A stretch of 64,000 bases of DNA from Streptomyces sp. NBC_01224 (GCF_036002945.1 NZ_CP108530.1:248001-312000); one strand, 5' to 3'. Shown: positions 27,565-37,288, counted from the stretch's first letter. Translations and numbers: made by a program. The notes: generated from the letters alone by a model not told the origin.

Positions 27565-28154
27565 CCGGCGCACTGCGCGCACACGTCACGGCCCATGCCC
27601 GGGACCGCGCCGTGCGGCCGGACGCCCTCGCCTTCTGCTTCTCCGGCCACGGCTCGCAGTGGCTCGGCATGGGACGCGACCTGCTCGGCGAACCCGCCTT
27701 CCGGGCCGCCTTCGAGGCATGCGACCGGGCCCTGCGGCCCTTCACCGGATGGTCGGTCACCGCGGAACTCCTCGCGGACCGGGCCACCTCGCGCCTGGAA
27801 CGCACCGATGTCGTCCAGCCCGTCCTGTTCGCTCTCCAGACGGCCCTCGCCCGCACCCTGAGCGCGTGGGGCGTCGAGCCGGCCGTCGTCTTCGGGCAGG
27901 GCCCCGGTGACGTGGCCGCCGCGGTGTTCGCGGGCGCGCTGCCGCTCGCCGAGGGCGCCCGCCTGATCGCCGCCCGGTCCCGGCTCGACTCCGAACGCAC
28001 CCATCCGGGAACATGGGCTCGCCGCCGGGTTTTTGCACGAACGGGCGCGACCACTCTTCGAGCGACGCTCGACCGACCGTCCAGCTCCGATCGTGACAGT
28101 GGTGCTGCCGTGCAACTTTGGCAGGGTGTTCCTACGGCAAGGAGAACCGTATGA
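27561..28154 (+). pseudogene. Truncated malonyl-CoA acyltransferase-like protein lacking the nucleophile
   Basis: The first 150 residues match the N-terminal half of PKS acyltransferases: FCFSGHGSQWLGMGRDLL, RTDVVQPVLFALQ, SAWGVEPAVVFGQGPGDVAAA. The catalytic GHSxG is GQGPG, so the active Ser is Gly. Homology stops near 28000, and the remaining frame runs through what looks like the promoter of the next gene. It is therefore a relic, although the coupled start (GTGA) would still allow expression. Together with the DUF5302 gene it marks a recombination joint inside the cluster. Confidence 0.75.
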
Positions 28155-28345
28155 CTGAGACTCCGAAGAACAACCGCACCGACGACGAGGGTGCGGACGC
28201 GGTACGCGAGAAATTCAAGGCGGCGCTGGAGCGCAAGTCGCAGGCCTCGCGGGCCAAGCAGGCGCACGAAGAAGGCCGTGCGAAGGTCAAGAACATGGGC
28301 AGCCCCGCAGGCCAGAAGCGGAACTTCCGCCGCAAGACCGGCTGA
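28151..28345 (+). CDS. DUF5302 small conserved Streptomyces protein
   Basis: This charged 64-residue protein has the DUF5302 pattern: a TETPKNNRTDDE start, DAVREKFKAALERKSQASRAK and the terminal QKRNFRRKTG. AAGGAGAA lies a few bases before the ATG. The function is unknown; members are usually widespread single genes outside antibiotic clusters. Its presence with its own terminator inside this block suggests a piece of core-type DNA joined to the cluster. Confidence 0.8.
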   Translation: MTETPKNNRTDDEGADAVREKFKAALERKSQASRAKQAHEEGRAKVKNMGSPAGQKRNFRRKTG

Positions 28346-28362
28346 CCCAAGGCTTCCGGGCA

Positions 28363-28402
28363 ACGCTGCGACACCCGATCACGGGGTGTCGCAGCGTTTT
28401 TT
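28363..28402 (+). terminator. Rho-independent terminator after DUF5302
   Basis: A 13-bp perfect stem (CGCTGCGACACCC with GGGTGTCGCAGCG) encloses a short loop and is followed by six T residues at 28397-28402, a textbook intrinsic terminator. Confidence 0.92.
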
Positions 28403-28580
28403 GTGGACCGCTCGAGAAACGATGGAGAAACTCTTCCGGCGCGCCGGAGCCTGGCCGCAGGAATGCCACAGCATCCGTCGAGAGGCCTTCCACCCGGACT
28501 CGAGGAGAGGCGTTCAGTGTCTGGATACGGGTGCGCACGCTGCGCCCCGTGCCGCGACGAGGGAGCTGACCACCGCCGCC

Positions 28581-30335
28581 ATGACCATCACCGCCGAGAT
28601 CATCCACCCCCCGGGCACGCCGTTCGGACGGACAGAGGCGGACGGCCTCGCGCGGGCCGCACGGCTCGAGGCGCTGCTGGGCGACCCGTACGACCCGACG
28701 AACCCCCACGGCCTGCGGGCGCTGTTCGCCGCCGACGAGCGGGCCGAGCCGCCCGCCGCGACCGAGGCACTGCTCGCCGAGGCAGGGCTCGGCGCCGAGT
28801 TCGTGCCTGCCGCCCACGGCGGCCAGCTCACTCGGGCCGACCTGCTGGCACGGGCTCTGCGCCCCGTCTTCCGACGCGACGTCGCGCTCGGCTTCGGCTA
28901 CGGGATAACCTCCCTGTTCGCTGTCGGCGCCGTGTGGACGTCGGGCGACGCACGGCAGCGCCAGGAGGTCGCCGACCTGCTGCTGAGCGGCGGGCGGGCC
29001 ACGATCCTGCACCACGAACTCGCGCACGCCAACGCGATCCTGCGCCACGAGTTCAGCGCGCGCGACGCCGAGGACGGCTACCGCCTCGACGGCCGCAAGG
29101 ACGTGATCATCAACGCGGCGCGCGCCGATCTCCAGGTCGTCTACGCACGCACCGACGCCGCCCGCGGACCGCGCAGTCACTCCGTGTTCCTCCTCGACCC
29201 CGCCCAGGCCGGGACCGGGCACGTACGGCACCTGCCGCGCGTCTCGCTGCCCGGCATGCGCGGAGCCCTCTTCTCCGGCCTGGAGTTCACCGGCTGCCCC
29301 CTCCCCGCCGAGGCGCTGGTCGGCGCCGAAGGCGACGGGGTGGGCGTCGCCCTGCGGGTGTTCCAGGTCAACCGGAGCGTGATCTGCGGCGTCGTCACCG
29401 CGGCCGTCGGCACCGTGCTGCACTCGGCCGTTCGGGCCGCCACCGACGGTCGCACGGGGCCCGTGGCCAAGCGCTGGCACAAGCCGCTCGCCGGCGTCTT
29501 CGCCGACCTGCTGGCCTGCGACGCCATGGCCACCGTCGTCCTGCGGGCACTGTCCCTGCTGCCCGCCCAGGCCCATCTCTTCGCCGCCGCCGTCAAGTAC
29601 GTGGTGCCCGACCTGCTGCGCGAGGACCTGGAAGAGCTCGCCACCGTCCTCGGCGCCCGCGGCTACGACCACGCCGACCCCGCGTACGGGGCGCTCGACA
29701 AGCTCGTGCGCGACCTGCCCGTGGCCGGACTCGGCCATGCGGGCAGCGCCTCGTGCCAGGCGGTGCTCGTGCCCCAGCTGCGGGGCCTGGCCGAACGGTC
29801 CTGGTTCGCGCAGGAAGAGCCACCGCCCGAGCTGTTCCGCTCCGGCAGCGAACTGCCCGACCTGGACTACCGGTTGCTCGGCATCGCCGGCGGCGGTGAC
29901 TTCATGGCCGCCGCGCTCGTGGGCAGCGCCGCCCGGCTCGCCCCCGCGCGCGGCAACCGGGGCACCCTCGGGGCCCTCGCCGGCCTCGCCGAGGCGTTCG
30001 TCACCGAACTGCGTGCCCTGCGCGAGCAGTGCCGACGCCTGCCGGAGGCCGGCACCGGCCTCAGCGACCCCGCGGTGATCGTGCTCAGCGACCGCTACGC
30101 CGGCGTCGTCGGCGCCTCCGCCGTCCTCGGCGTCTGGGAGAGCCAGGACGGCACCGACCCGTTCCTCACCGACCCGGCCTGGGCCGTCCTCGCCCTGTCC
30201 CGGCTCGCCGGCCGGTTCGGCGTCCCGGTACCCGGCCTTACCGACGGCGTCCAGGAGCAGGTGCTCGACGAACTTGTCCGCCGCTACCAGGAGGGCCGCA
30301 GCTGCGACCTCGACGCGGTCACGTACGCGCCGTGA
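28581..30335 (+). CDS. Acyl-CoA/acyl-ACP dehydrogenase-like protein
   Basis: The 584-residue protein has the ACAD fold: a helical N-terminal domain, a middle beta domain around DGYRLDGRKDVIINAARADLQVVYARTD, and a C-terminal helical domain with HADPAYGALDKLVRDLPVAGLGHAGSASC. It is longer than the usual 380 residues. The canonical catalytic Glu could not be placed by eye. The ATG at 28581 is the first start at the head of the conserved region, though the frame is open further upstream. It may desaturate a carrier-bound acyl chain; its neighbour is a second phosphopantetheinyl transferase. Confidence 0.78.
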   Translation: MTITAEIIHPPGTPFGRTEADGLARAARLEALLGDPYDPTNPHGLRALFAADERAEPPAATEALLAEAGLGAEFVPAAHGGQLTRADLLARALRPVFRRDVALGFGYGITSLFAVGAVWTSGDARQRQEVADLLLSGGRATILHHELAHANAILRHEFSARDAEDGYRLDGRKDVIINAARADLQVVYARTDAARGPRSHSVFLLDPAQAGTGHVRHLPRVSLPGMRGALFSGLEFTGCPLPAEALVGAEGDGVGVALRVFQVNRSVICGVVTAAVGTVLHSAVRAATDGRTGPVAKRWHKPLAGVFADLLACDAMATVVLRALSLLPAQAHLFAAAVKYVVPDLLREDLEELATVLGARGYDHADPAYGALDKLVRDLPVAGLGHAGSASCQAVLVPQLRGLAERSWFAQEEPPPELFRSGSELPDLDYRLLGIAGGGDFMAAALVGSAARLAPARGNRGTLGALAGLAEAFVTELRALREQCRRLPEAGTGLSDPAVIVLSDRYAGVVGASAVLGVWESQDGTDPFLTDPAWAVLALSRLAGRFGVPVPGLTDGVQEQVLDELVRRYQEGRSCDLDAVTYAP

Positions 30336-30369
30336 CACCCGCCGCAACGCTCCAGGGAAGGAAGGCCCT

Positions 30370-31200
30370 TTGACGACCATCATCCCCACCGGCGCGGAGC
30401 ACATCAGCACGCCGTTCCACGTCAGTGGGCCGGACGCCCCCTGGCACCGGATACGCGAGGCCATGGACCGCCACGGCAACGCCATCGTCCACACCACCTG
30501 GGGCGAATGGCTCACCGCCGCCGTCGCGCAACCCGCGCTGCGCCCGCTACTCGGCCGCGACTGGCAGCGCTACCGCCGCACCACCGACCCCGCCATCCGC
30601 TACCGCTTCGTCGCCTCCCGCCTCGTCACCAAGTACGCGGCCGCCGCCGCCCTGGACACCGACCCGGTGGAGCTCGACCTCTCGTACAAGATCGGCGGTC
30701 GTCCGTACCTGCGCGGCCTCGACCAGATCGACGTGAGCCTCACCCACACCGACGACCTGATCGCCGTCGGTGTCAGCCGCGACGGCCGCATCGGCGTCGA
30801 TGCCGAACCGGCCGACCGCCGCATGTCGTACGACCTGCTGAGCGGCCACATACTCACCCCCGTCGAACGCGCCGCGCTCGAGCACCTCGGCGACGCCGCG
30901 CGCAGGGCCGCCATGCTGCGCCTGTGGACCCTGAAGGAGGCCTACACCAAAGCGCTGGGGCAGGGACTGCGGCTCGGCTTCACCGAGTTCGGCTTCGGCG
31001 TGGGCAGCGGCGATCTGCTCGCCCCGGACGGCAGGCCCGCCGCTCATGGCGAATGGGCCTTCGCCACGCACCGCGTCCTCGGCCGCTACCTGCTCAGTGT
31101 GGCCCGCCACGACGCGGGCCTGGACAGTTCCCGCGACACAGCGCCCAGCACCATGCTCGACGAGGGTTTCATGGGCGCCGTCACCGAATTCCTGGGCTGA
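30370..31200 (+). CDS. Phosphopantetheinyl transferase 2
   Basis: The 276-residue protein has RYRFVASRLVTKYAAA, the QIDVSLTHTDDLIAVGVS region, the metal-binding IGVDAEPADRRM and the RLWTLKEAYTKALGQGLRLGF block. It differs strongly from the enzyme at 15147 and is of the type found in polyketide and hybrid clusters. The TTG at 30370 follows GGAAGGAAGG. Two transferases in one cluster suggest carriers with different specificities, such as the ACP and the di-ACP. Confidence 0.9.
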   Translation: MTTIIPTGAEHISTPFHVSGPDAPWHRIREAMDRHGNAIVHTTWGEWLTAAVAQPALRPLLGRDWQRYRRTTDPAIRYRFVASRLVTKYAAAAALDTDPVELDLSYKIGGRPYLRGLDQIDVSLTHTDDLIAVGVSRDGRIGVDAEPADRRMSYDLLSGHILTPVERAALEHLGDAARRAAMLRLWTLKEAYTKALGQGLRLGFTEFGFGVGSGDLLAPDGRPAAHGEWAFATHRVLGRYLLSVARHDAGLDSSRDTAPSTMLDEGFMGAVTEFLG

Positions 31201-31384
31201 CGACGCGCCCCGGAAATCGAGCACATCCCGTGTGACGCTCAAGCCGGTGCTGCGACCGTCCACACCCGAGGGCGACCCCCCACAGGTCCCGAAGACAAGC
31301 GTCCTTGCACCAGTGCGTGACCAGGACGCAAGGCCACTGGTCCGCTCCCGCACGATCACACACGACCAGTGCCCTAGGAGTGCC

Positions 31385-32545
31385 ATGCCGACCCGACAGA
31401 ACACCCTCGAAAGACCCAGCACCACCCGTGCCGAAAAAGCCGACTTCCGCCCGGACATCCAGGCACTGCGTGCGCTGGCCGTGGGACTCGTCGTCTTCCA
31501 CCACCTGTGGCCCACCGTGCTCACCGCCGGCTTCGTCGGAGTCGACGCCTTCTTCGTGATCTCCGGCTATCTCATCAGCGCACAGCTGGCCCACGAGATC
31601 AACGGCACCGGCCGCATCCGCATCGCGGACTTCTACGCCCGGCGTATACGCCGCCTGCTGCCCGCCGCCCTCCTGGTACTGGTCAGCATCGTCGTCGCTG
31701 TGCACACCCTCGTCCCACAGGACCGCTGGGCCGACAACGCCCGTCAAGTGCTGGCCAGCGCACTGTACGGCCAGAACTGGCTGCTCGGCGCCGAGCCCGT
31801 CGACCCCACCCGGGTCACCGCCATGGCGCACTATTGGTCGCTGTCGGTCGAGGAGCAGTTCTACCTCCTGTGGCCCCTGCTCCTGCTGCTGTTCAAACTG
31901 CGCGCACCCTTCGCGCGCCTCGCAGGCGTCGCAGGACTGGGACTCGTCTCGCTGGCCTGGTGCGTCTACCTCACCGAAGCCGATCCGGCCGCGGCGTACT
32001 TCATCACACCGGTCCGGGTGTGGGAGTTCGCGATCGGCGCGGTGATCGCACTGGCCGGTACGAGGCTCGTGCTGCCGAGAGCCGTGGCCAACGGAGTCTC
32101 CCTCCTCGGTTTCACCGCACTCGTGGGCTCGGCAGTCCACTACACCGGCCTCACGCCCTACCCCGGCGCCGCGGCACTGATCCCGACCGTGGGCACGGCT
32201 CTGGTCATCGCCGCAGGCACCGGTCGGCAACGGCAGTGGCACACCGCGGTGACCTCATCGAGGCCCGCACAACTCCTCGGCGACATCAGCTACTCGCTGT
32301 ACCTCTGGCACTGGCCGCTACTCATCCTGGCGCCCCTGGCCGTGTCCGACGGAGTCCTGAACCTCCCCGTGCGGCTGGGCGTCCTGGCGGCGGCGCTGAT
32401 CTTCGCGTACACGACCAAGCGTCTCGTCGAGGACCCCATCCGCGCCTGGCCCCTGCTGACAGCCAGCACGCGGCTGACCTTCGTCGCGATGGCGGCCGGC
32501 CTGGCCACGGTCTGCCTGGCGGCCGGCAGCCTGCTGTGGACCTGA
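31385..32545 (+). CDS. Membrane acyltransferase (acyltransferase 3/OafA family)
   Basis: The 386-residue protein has about ten membrane segments and the family motifs RPDIQALRALAVGLVVFHH, FFVISGYLISAQL, the MAHYWSLSVEEQFYLLWPLL block and SYSLYLWHWPLLI. These enzymes acetylate or acylate sugars at the membrane. Many Streptomyces homologues have a C-terminal SGNH domain of 200-300 residues; here the protein ends just after the last membrane segment. AGGAG precedes the ATG by four bases. It is 185 bp past the last cluster gene and may be self-resistance, tailoring or unrelated. Confidence 0.85.
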   Translation: MPTRQNTLERPSTTRAEKADFRPDIQALRALAVGLVVFHHLWPTVLTAGFVGVDAFFVISGYLISAQLAHEINGTGRIRIADFYARRIRRLLPAALLVLVSIVVAVHTLVPQDRWADNARQVLASALYGQNWLLGAEPVDPTRVTAMAHYWSLSVEEQFYLLWPLLLLLFKLRAPFARLAGVAGLGLVSLAWCVYLTEADPAAAYFITPVRVWEFAIGAVIALAGTRLVLPRAVANGVSLLGFTALVGSAVHYTGLTPYPGAAALIPTVGTALVIAAGTGRQRQWHTAVTSSRPAQLLGDISYSLYLWHWPLLILAPLAVSDGVLNLPVRLGVLAAALIFAYTTKRLVEDPIRAWPLLTASTRLTFVAMAAGLATVCLAAGSLLWT

Positions 32546-32555
32546 CACGGCCACC

Positions 32556-32658
32556 TCAGTTCCCGGTCCCAGGCAGGGCCGCGGTGTCGGCGGCCGGTGC
32601 CGTCTTGGGGGCGGGCATGGAGGCGGCGGCCGGAGCATTGCGCCACCGCCGGTAACAG
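32556..32658 (-). pseudogene. C-terminal tail of a plasmid protein
   Basis: On the minus strand a frame reads YRRWRNAPAAAS and ends PAADTAALPGTGN and stop. It lacks a start and looks like the alanine/proline-rich end of a plasmid protein, similar in style to the AYRNAPASG block at about 33000. It marks the left edge of the plasmid mosaic, 11 bp after the acyltransferase stop. Confidence 0.4.
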
Positions 32659-32672
32659 CACCGCCCCAGGCG

Positions 32673-33117
32673 TCATTGGATAGCGTCCTCGCATGTATAT
32701 GCAGATAGATCCGCTGAAAGCCTGGGAGAGGCTGAGAGCCAGCCGATCCAGCCGCCCGGGAAGAGCAAGCAGTGGGGCTCGCGGTTCACGCCCCCGACAC
32801 GGCGGGCGCGGTCGTGGAAGGCGGCCTCCCTCGTTGCCAGGGCCGCGCGGCGCGGGGCGGGGGCGAAGACGAACAGCAGCGGCGGGAAAGGCCGGTCCAG
32901 GGACGGCCGTAGGTCTCCTGCCAGTGGCTGCGTGGGGCGCGGGCGGCGTTGCCGCGGCCGGACGCAGGTGCGTTGCGGTAGGCGTCGTAGCGCTCCAGCT
33001 TGGCGACCAGGCGGGCGTAGGACATCGTTCGGTCGATCTCCACGAACGCGCTGGAGCCGTCGGCCAGGAGCGCGGAGCCTCGCCGTCCAGCACCCGGCCC
33101 GCCCGCTGAGCTCAGGC
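32673..33117 (-). pseudogene. Replication-relaxation-type protein, frameshifted C-terminal relic
   Basis: Two minus-strand frames must be joined to read AFVEIDRTMSYARLVAKLERYDAYRNAP, then FPPLLFVFAPAPRRAALATRE. These resemble the EIDR...MS...L..K...Y and WQ..FPPLLFV blocks of actinobacterial replication-relaxation proteins, which are linked to plasmid replication. At least one frameshift and the missing N terminus make it non-functional. It is directly fused to the DUF2637 relic upstream. Confidence 0.55.
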
Positions 33118-33119
33118 CG

Positions 33120-33617
33120 GGCCGTGTGGCGCCACAGCTTGAACGTGGGGACGGGGGAGAGCAGCCAGCGGGTGAGCCGCACGCCCTCCATGTGCTTGTC
33201 GGCCGTGATGTCGGCGATCCGGCCCACGGCGTGCCGGGCGGCCTCGACGGAGACGACGAACAGCACCGGGATGACCGCGTGCATGCCGACGCCGAGCGGG
33301 TCGGGCCAGGCCGCGGCGCCGTTGAAGGCGATCGTCGCGGCGGTCAGCAGCCAGGCCGTCTGACGCAGCAGCGGGAACGGGATGCGCAGCCAGGTCAGCA
33401 GCAGGTCCAGGGCGAGCAGGACACAGATGCCCGCGTCGATGCCGATCGGGAAGACCAGCGAGAAGTTCCCGAAGCCCTTCTGCAGGGCGAGCTCGCGCAC
33501 CGCAGCGTACGAACCCGCGAAACCGATCGCGGCGATGAGCACCGCACCGGCGACCACGAGCCCGATGAGTATCCGGTGCGTTCGGGTGAGCGCGACTGGT
33601 GAGTTGCTCTTGGTCAT
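33120..33617 (-). pseudogene. DUF2637 (spread-type plasmid membrane protein), N-terminal part
   Basis: About 165 residues read as DUF2637: THRILIGLVVAGAVLIAAIGFAGSY, ALQKGFGNFSLVFPIGIDAGI, LDLLLTWLRIPFPLLRQTAWL and AVIPVLFVVSVEAARHAVGR, with four membrane helices. Family members sit in plasmid replication and transfer regions of Streptomyces. The matching C-terminal half is absent; after RLTRWLLSPVPTFKLWRHTAR the frame enters the replication-relaxation relic. The ATG at 33617 starts the conserved region. Confidence 0.7.
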
Positions 33618-33819
33618 GCCCGCCCGTCCTGCATCTGCATCATCTTCTTCACACTCTCACGATGGGTCACCCGGGCTGCTCGTTCGACGAAGTACGTCGC
33701 AGATCGTCGGCGAATAGTGATCACCGGTGGGGTGGATCGGGTCAGCGGCGGGGCTGCAGGGCACCTTGGGGGGGCCGGTGCTCAAGAGCAATGGCGCTGT
33801 GCCTCGGCTGGGGGGCGAG

Positions 33820-33889
33820 TTTTACCGCGTAAAAGTCAGGGCTGCGCCACCTGCCTCTGAACAGCCCTGCGGCTTTTTACGCGGTAAAA
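33820..33889. repeat. parS-like palindrome pair, family 1
   Basis: TTTTACCGCGTAAAA at 33820-33834 is repeated in reverse orientation as TTTTACGCGGTAAAA at 33875-33889, with 40 bp between. Each copy is a near-perfect palindrome with a three-base centre. They lie 11 bp beyond the stop of the ParB relic, the expected place for its centromere site. The half site TTTAC is shared with the family-2 sites of the parAB operon. Confidence 0.75.
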
Positions 33890-33900
33890 CTGCGAGGCCT

Positions 33901-34907
33901 TCAGAGGGTGTGGAGTAGGCCTTGGACAACCATGTGTACTGCGTCGGCTGGGCAACGCTCCAGGATGACAGCAATAACGGCATCGGGGTTCGTCCAATCG
34001 ACCGGAGCATCAGGCCCGTCGGGGGCTGGCGACTCGACGCGCGGTTCCGGAACGCTCTGCTGCGTTGGCGCTGCGGTGCTCGGTGCCCTCTCAGTCTGGG
34101 GCAACGTCTCCGTGGAAGCCGCCGCAGCGGGGGAGTGCTGAGGCTGATCCTTCTTGATAGCAGCGGCGGCCCGGCCCCTGACTGGCTTCGGCTTCCGCGC
34201 CTGTTCAACTTTGCGCTCCGCCATCTTGGCTTCGACGAAGGCGGTCTGCTTCTCACGGGGGAGGGTGCCCGCCTTACGCGCGATCGCGATAGGCACCTCC
34301 TTGGCCGCGACGCGCTGTTGGATCGGTTCCGGCAACTTGAGGAGCGCGCGCCGGGTGGAGATCCAAGAGTCGTTGACCGTCCCTCCGAGGACCGTTACGA
34401 CTGCGGCAGCACTTCCGTGGAATGCCACCAAGGCTTCGATGGCCTCGGCTTCCTCGATCGGCGTCAGATCCTTACGGAAGTGGTTCGCGCTGAGGGCCGC
34501 AGCGAGGAGGTCTTCCCGGGTGCCTGCCGACGAGTCGTCGACCGTGATGCGCAGGTCGATGCCAGCTTTGCGCGCTGCCCTGAGTCGGCAGTGGCCGTCG
34601 ATGACGACGTACTCGTGGTCAGTGGGAACGGCCTCTTGGTGCTCAGGGTGAGCAACAAGAAAGGCCAGGCGCGTCATGACGGTAGCCGTCTGGATCTGCC
34701 CGACTTCCCGCATATTCCGAGCCAGGCTGTCCAGATACTCCTCGTCGAACTCCCGCCTGGGGTTCTCCGGGTTCTCCGCGACAAGGGCGGGTGAAACGGA
34801 AGCCGGGGGAGCGCTCTTACCTCGGTGCTGTTCTGGGAAGTTGACGCGCGGCTGTACGCCCCTCTGAGGGCCTGCGGTAGCTCCCGCCACCCCTTCATAC
34901 CGGCCAC
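33901..34907 (-). pseudogene. parB: ParB-like partition protein 1, N terminus disrupted
   Basis: From about 34800 down, the frame encodes a ParB N-domain (ENPENPRREFDEEYLDSLA, VGQIQTATVM, YVVIDGHCRLRAARKAG) and an HTH region (DLTPIEEAEAIEALV). A basic linker follows, then a C-terminal dimerisation-like tail (NPDAVIAVILERCPADAVHMV). The start region lies in another frame (MKGWRELPQALRGAYS near 34900), implying a frameshift around 34800. An IS110 relic abuts the 5' end. The DNA-binding half may still be expressed. Family-1 palindromes follow its stop. Confidence 0.72.
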
Positions 34908-34957
34908 CGCAAGATCGGCCGTTTGAACCCCTGCTCTGAGGGTCGCTTTTCGGCGAC

Positions 34958-35779
34958 TTGCGAATCTTGTGGCTCTTCACGTACCTGGAGTGTTGTCGCG
35001 TCTCCGGGGACAGCGCCGACGCCGAAGCGGTCAAGGTCGTGACGCGTGCCCATAAGACCCTGATCCGGGAACGCACCCGCACCACGCAGCGGCTGCGGCA
35101 CGCCCTGCTCGACTACTTCCCCGCCGCCCTGGAGGCGTTCGACGACCTGGACGTCCCAGACACCCTGGAACTACTGGCCAAGGCACCTGATCCGGTGGTC
35201 GCGGCGAAGCTGACGGCCACACAAATCGGCGCGGCCCTCAAGCGTGCCCGCCGACGCAACATCCTCGACAAGACCTCCAAGATCCAAGCCGTACTGCGCG
35301 CCAAGCACCTGAGTCAGCCCCCCGCTGTGACTGCGGCCTACGCTGTCTCCGTACGCGCGCTCGTCGCGATGCTGGTCACTCTGAACGAGCAGGTCGAGAT
35401 CCTGCGCGGGCAGGTCGAGGCCTATTTTGGCCGGCATCCAGACGCTGAGATCATCCGCTCCCAGCCCGGACTGGGAGCGATACTCAGCGCCCGGGTACTC
35501 GCGGAATTCGGCGACGACCCTCACCGTTACGCCAACGCCGAAGCCCGCAAGAACTACGCGGGCACCAGCCCGATCACCCGCGCCTCCGGCAAGAAGAAGG
35601 TCGTGATCGCGCGCTTCGTTCGCAACGACCGGCTCATCGATGCCCTGATTGCCCAGGCCTTCTCCGCGCTGCGGGTCTCCTCCGGCGCCAGGGCCTACTA
35701 CGAGCAGCAACGCGCCAAGACGGCGGGACCCGTTCCCGGACCGCCTGGTCCCGCCGGCCCCACGCACCTCGCTGTTTGA
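34958..35779 (+). mobile_element. IS110-family transposase, N-terminally truncated
   Basis: About 270 residues remain: AEAVKVVTRAHKTLIRERTRTTQRLRHALLDYFP, and the Transposase_20 part RSQPGLGAILSARVLAEFGDDPHRYANAEARKNYAGTSP with KKKVVIARFVRNDRL. The N-terminal DEDD catalytic domain of IS110 enzymes is missing, so the element is dead. Its left break lies within 50 bp of the ParB relic start, and the insertion or its remains probably destroyed the parB promoter. Confidence 0.85.
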
Positions 35780-35795
35780 CAGGCCAGCACATGGG

Positions 35796-36035
35796 ATGTC
35801 TTTCAAGTTCTTCTGTTCAGAGCTGCTTGATGTCCGGGAACAGGCCGGGGCCGTCATGGTCGGCGAACAGGCCACCATCCGCGCCGTCGACGTCGAAACC
35901 GACAAGCACGGCCGGACCTCGTACACCCTGATCACTCCCGAAGGCACCGCACTGGTCCGCCTCCAGTCCATCGGCGACGTCCGGGGCCTCAGGTCTTGGG
36001 GGCTTTCCGGTAGGCAGCTCTGGTCACACGGGCCC
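35796..36035 (+). pseudogene. Fragment of an unknown plasmid protein
   Basis: A plus-strand frame starts MSFKFFCSELLDVREQAGAV and continues ATIRAVDVETDKHGRTSYTLIT and ALVRLQSIGDV, which looks like genuine coding sequence. It then runs into the antisense of the gene at 36024-36320. The family is not recognised. It lies directly behind the IS110 relic and may be the 5' end of a gene cut by recombination. Confidence 0.35.
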
Positions 36036-36320
36036 GTGTCCCGAGGTGGAGTCGATGGCCGCCTGTACCGCTTCCAGCAGCGCGGCCAGGCCATGGGCCT
36101 GCTCCCATTCCACGGCCGTGTAGCTCCGGATTGTGCCCCCGCCCTGGATTTGGCCATGCCCGATCTCCACAGTCCGCTTCCCTTTCCGGTCGGGGCCGGT
36201 GACGCGTAGGTGCAGGTGCCGTATGTGGAAGCGGACAGGGAAAATGCCGAAGATCTCCAGTATCCGACCGTCGAACGAGTAGATATCTGTGCCGACCGTG
36301 GTCATGATCTCGTCGTTCAT
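36024..36320 (-). CDS. Hypothetical small protein
   Basis: This 98-residue protein has a regular composition: MNDEIMTTVGTDIYSFDGRIL, FPVRFHIRHLHLRVTGPDRKGKRTV, then GTIRSYTAVEWEQAHGLAALLEAVQAAID. The pattern of a short beta-rich domain followed by a C-terminal helix is like small PH-like Streptomyces proteins, but no family is claimed. AGGGTTCCCCC precedes the ATG. It appears intact in a region where most neighbours are broken. Confidence 0.6.
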   Translation of the reverse strand: MNDEIMTTVGTDIYSFDGRILEIFGIFPVRFHIRHLHLRVTGPDRKGKRTVEIGHGQIQGGGTIRSYTAVEWEQAHGLAALLEAVQAAIDSTSGHGPV

Positions 36321-36335
36321 GGGGGAACCCTATGC

Positions 36336-37060
36336 ACGGTGATCAGTCGGTGCCAGGCCCCTGTCGCGCAACACTTCCATCACCGCCCCCACCGCGCCCA
36401 TGCGGCGTCTACGAAGGTCCGCGTCGGAGCGTCTCGGCAGCGGGACTCCCGGCCGTCCTGGGCGATGACCTTGGCCGTGGTGAGGTCCGCGAGGAGGCTG
36501 GTGCGGTGCCGGTCGACCACGTACGACCTGCCGTTCGGGCTGACTCACAGGACCACCTCCTTGGTGTGGTGCAGGACCGCCAGGTAGTTCATCGGCACCG
36601 TCAGCCGCCGGGCGGCGTCGAACGGGGGCGTGCCGTCCGCCGGCCGGATGCGGAGCACCGTGTCGAGCACCGGACCGTGGTCCTGGAAGATGGTTCTCCC
36701 ACGCATCTCCAGGAACCGGGCACGCACCAGGCGGCCGCCACGACGCGACCAGCGTGGGCCGACACGCCGAACTCTGCTCGCTCGCACGGGAGTTGAGGTA
36801 GGCCGCGGCGTGCGGGGTGTCGGGGTGGACCAGGGCGACGGCGATCTGGTCGGTGCCGTGGTCCGGGGCGGGGTGCGCGCGCTCGACGAACGGGCCGACC
36901 CGCACGGCGACCTCCTGGGCGCGGCCGGGCGTCCAGGGCTCCGGGGAGCGCATGGCGGCGAGCATCGCGCGGAACGCGTCGACGGCGGCCTGGTCCTCGG
37001 GGGAGAGGGCGGCGCCGGGCGTGGTGCCGCAGCGGCGGAACATGCGACGGATCACCGGGC
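36336..37060 (-). pseudogene. Decayed plasmid gene(s) of unknown function
   Basis: A GTG near 37060 (overlapping the previous stop as GTGA) opens VIRRMFRRCGTTPGAALSPEDQAAVDAFRAML, followed by EVAVRVGPFVERAHPAP and QIAVALVHPDTPHAAAYLN. The sense then moves to other frames: FDAARRLTVPMNYLAVLHHTKEVVL and, further down, SYVVDRHRTSLLADLTTAKVIAQDG. At least two frameshifts are needed, so it is dead or two small genes merged. The family is not recognised; the style is that of Streptomyces plasmid housekeeping proteins. Confidence 0.4.
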
Positions 37061-37114
37061 GGTCTCCTGCTCGGGGTTGGCGGTGCGGGTGCCGTCGGGC
37101 GTCTTGAGTTTGCG

Positions 37115-37219
37115 CGGCAGATGGACGTGAAGGTGCTCGACTTCGACCTCGCGGCCGCGGTCCCGAAGTGCTCGGGCAAGGAGTTCCGTGAGGCCACTTG
37201 CTCTTGTCCGGACTAAGGA
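37115..37219 (-). repeat. Imperfect direct repeat, copy A (gene 3' end)
   Basis: On the minus strand this encodes GLTELLARALRDRGREVEVE and HLHVHLPRKL, then PDGTRTANPEQETAR and stop at 37052. The same segment, slightly diverged, recurs at 37806-37912, also on the minus strand. The two flank the HIT gene. Confidence 0.7.
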
Positions 37220-37288
37220 AATGCGGGTCGGCGGTGGTGCTCCCAGGTGCCCCCTGAGGGGGTGATCGCGGAAGGGTAGGTTCTGGCC

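Noticed and set aside
28287..30515. 742-codon minus-strand frame opposite the acyl-CoA dehydrogenase
   Set aside because: Antisense artefact of high GC3; no ribosome site or conserved motif, and the plus strand is a clear ACAD.
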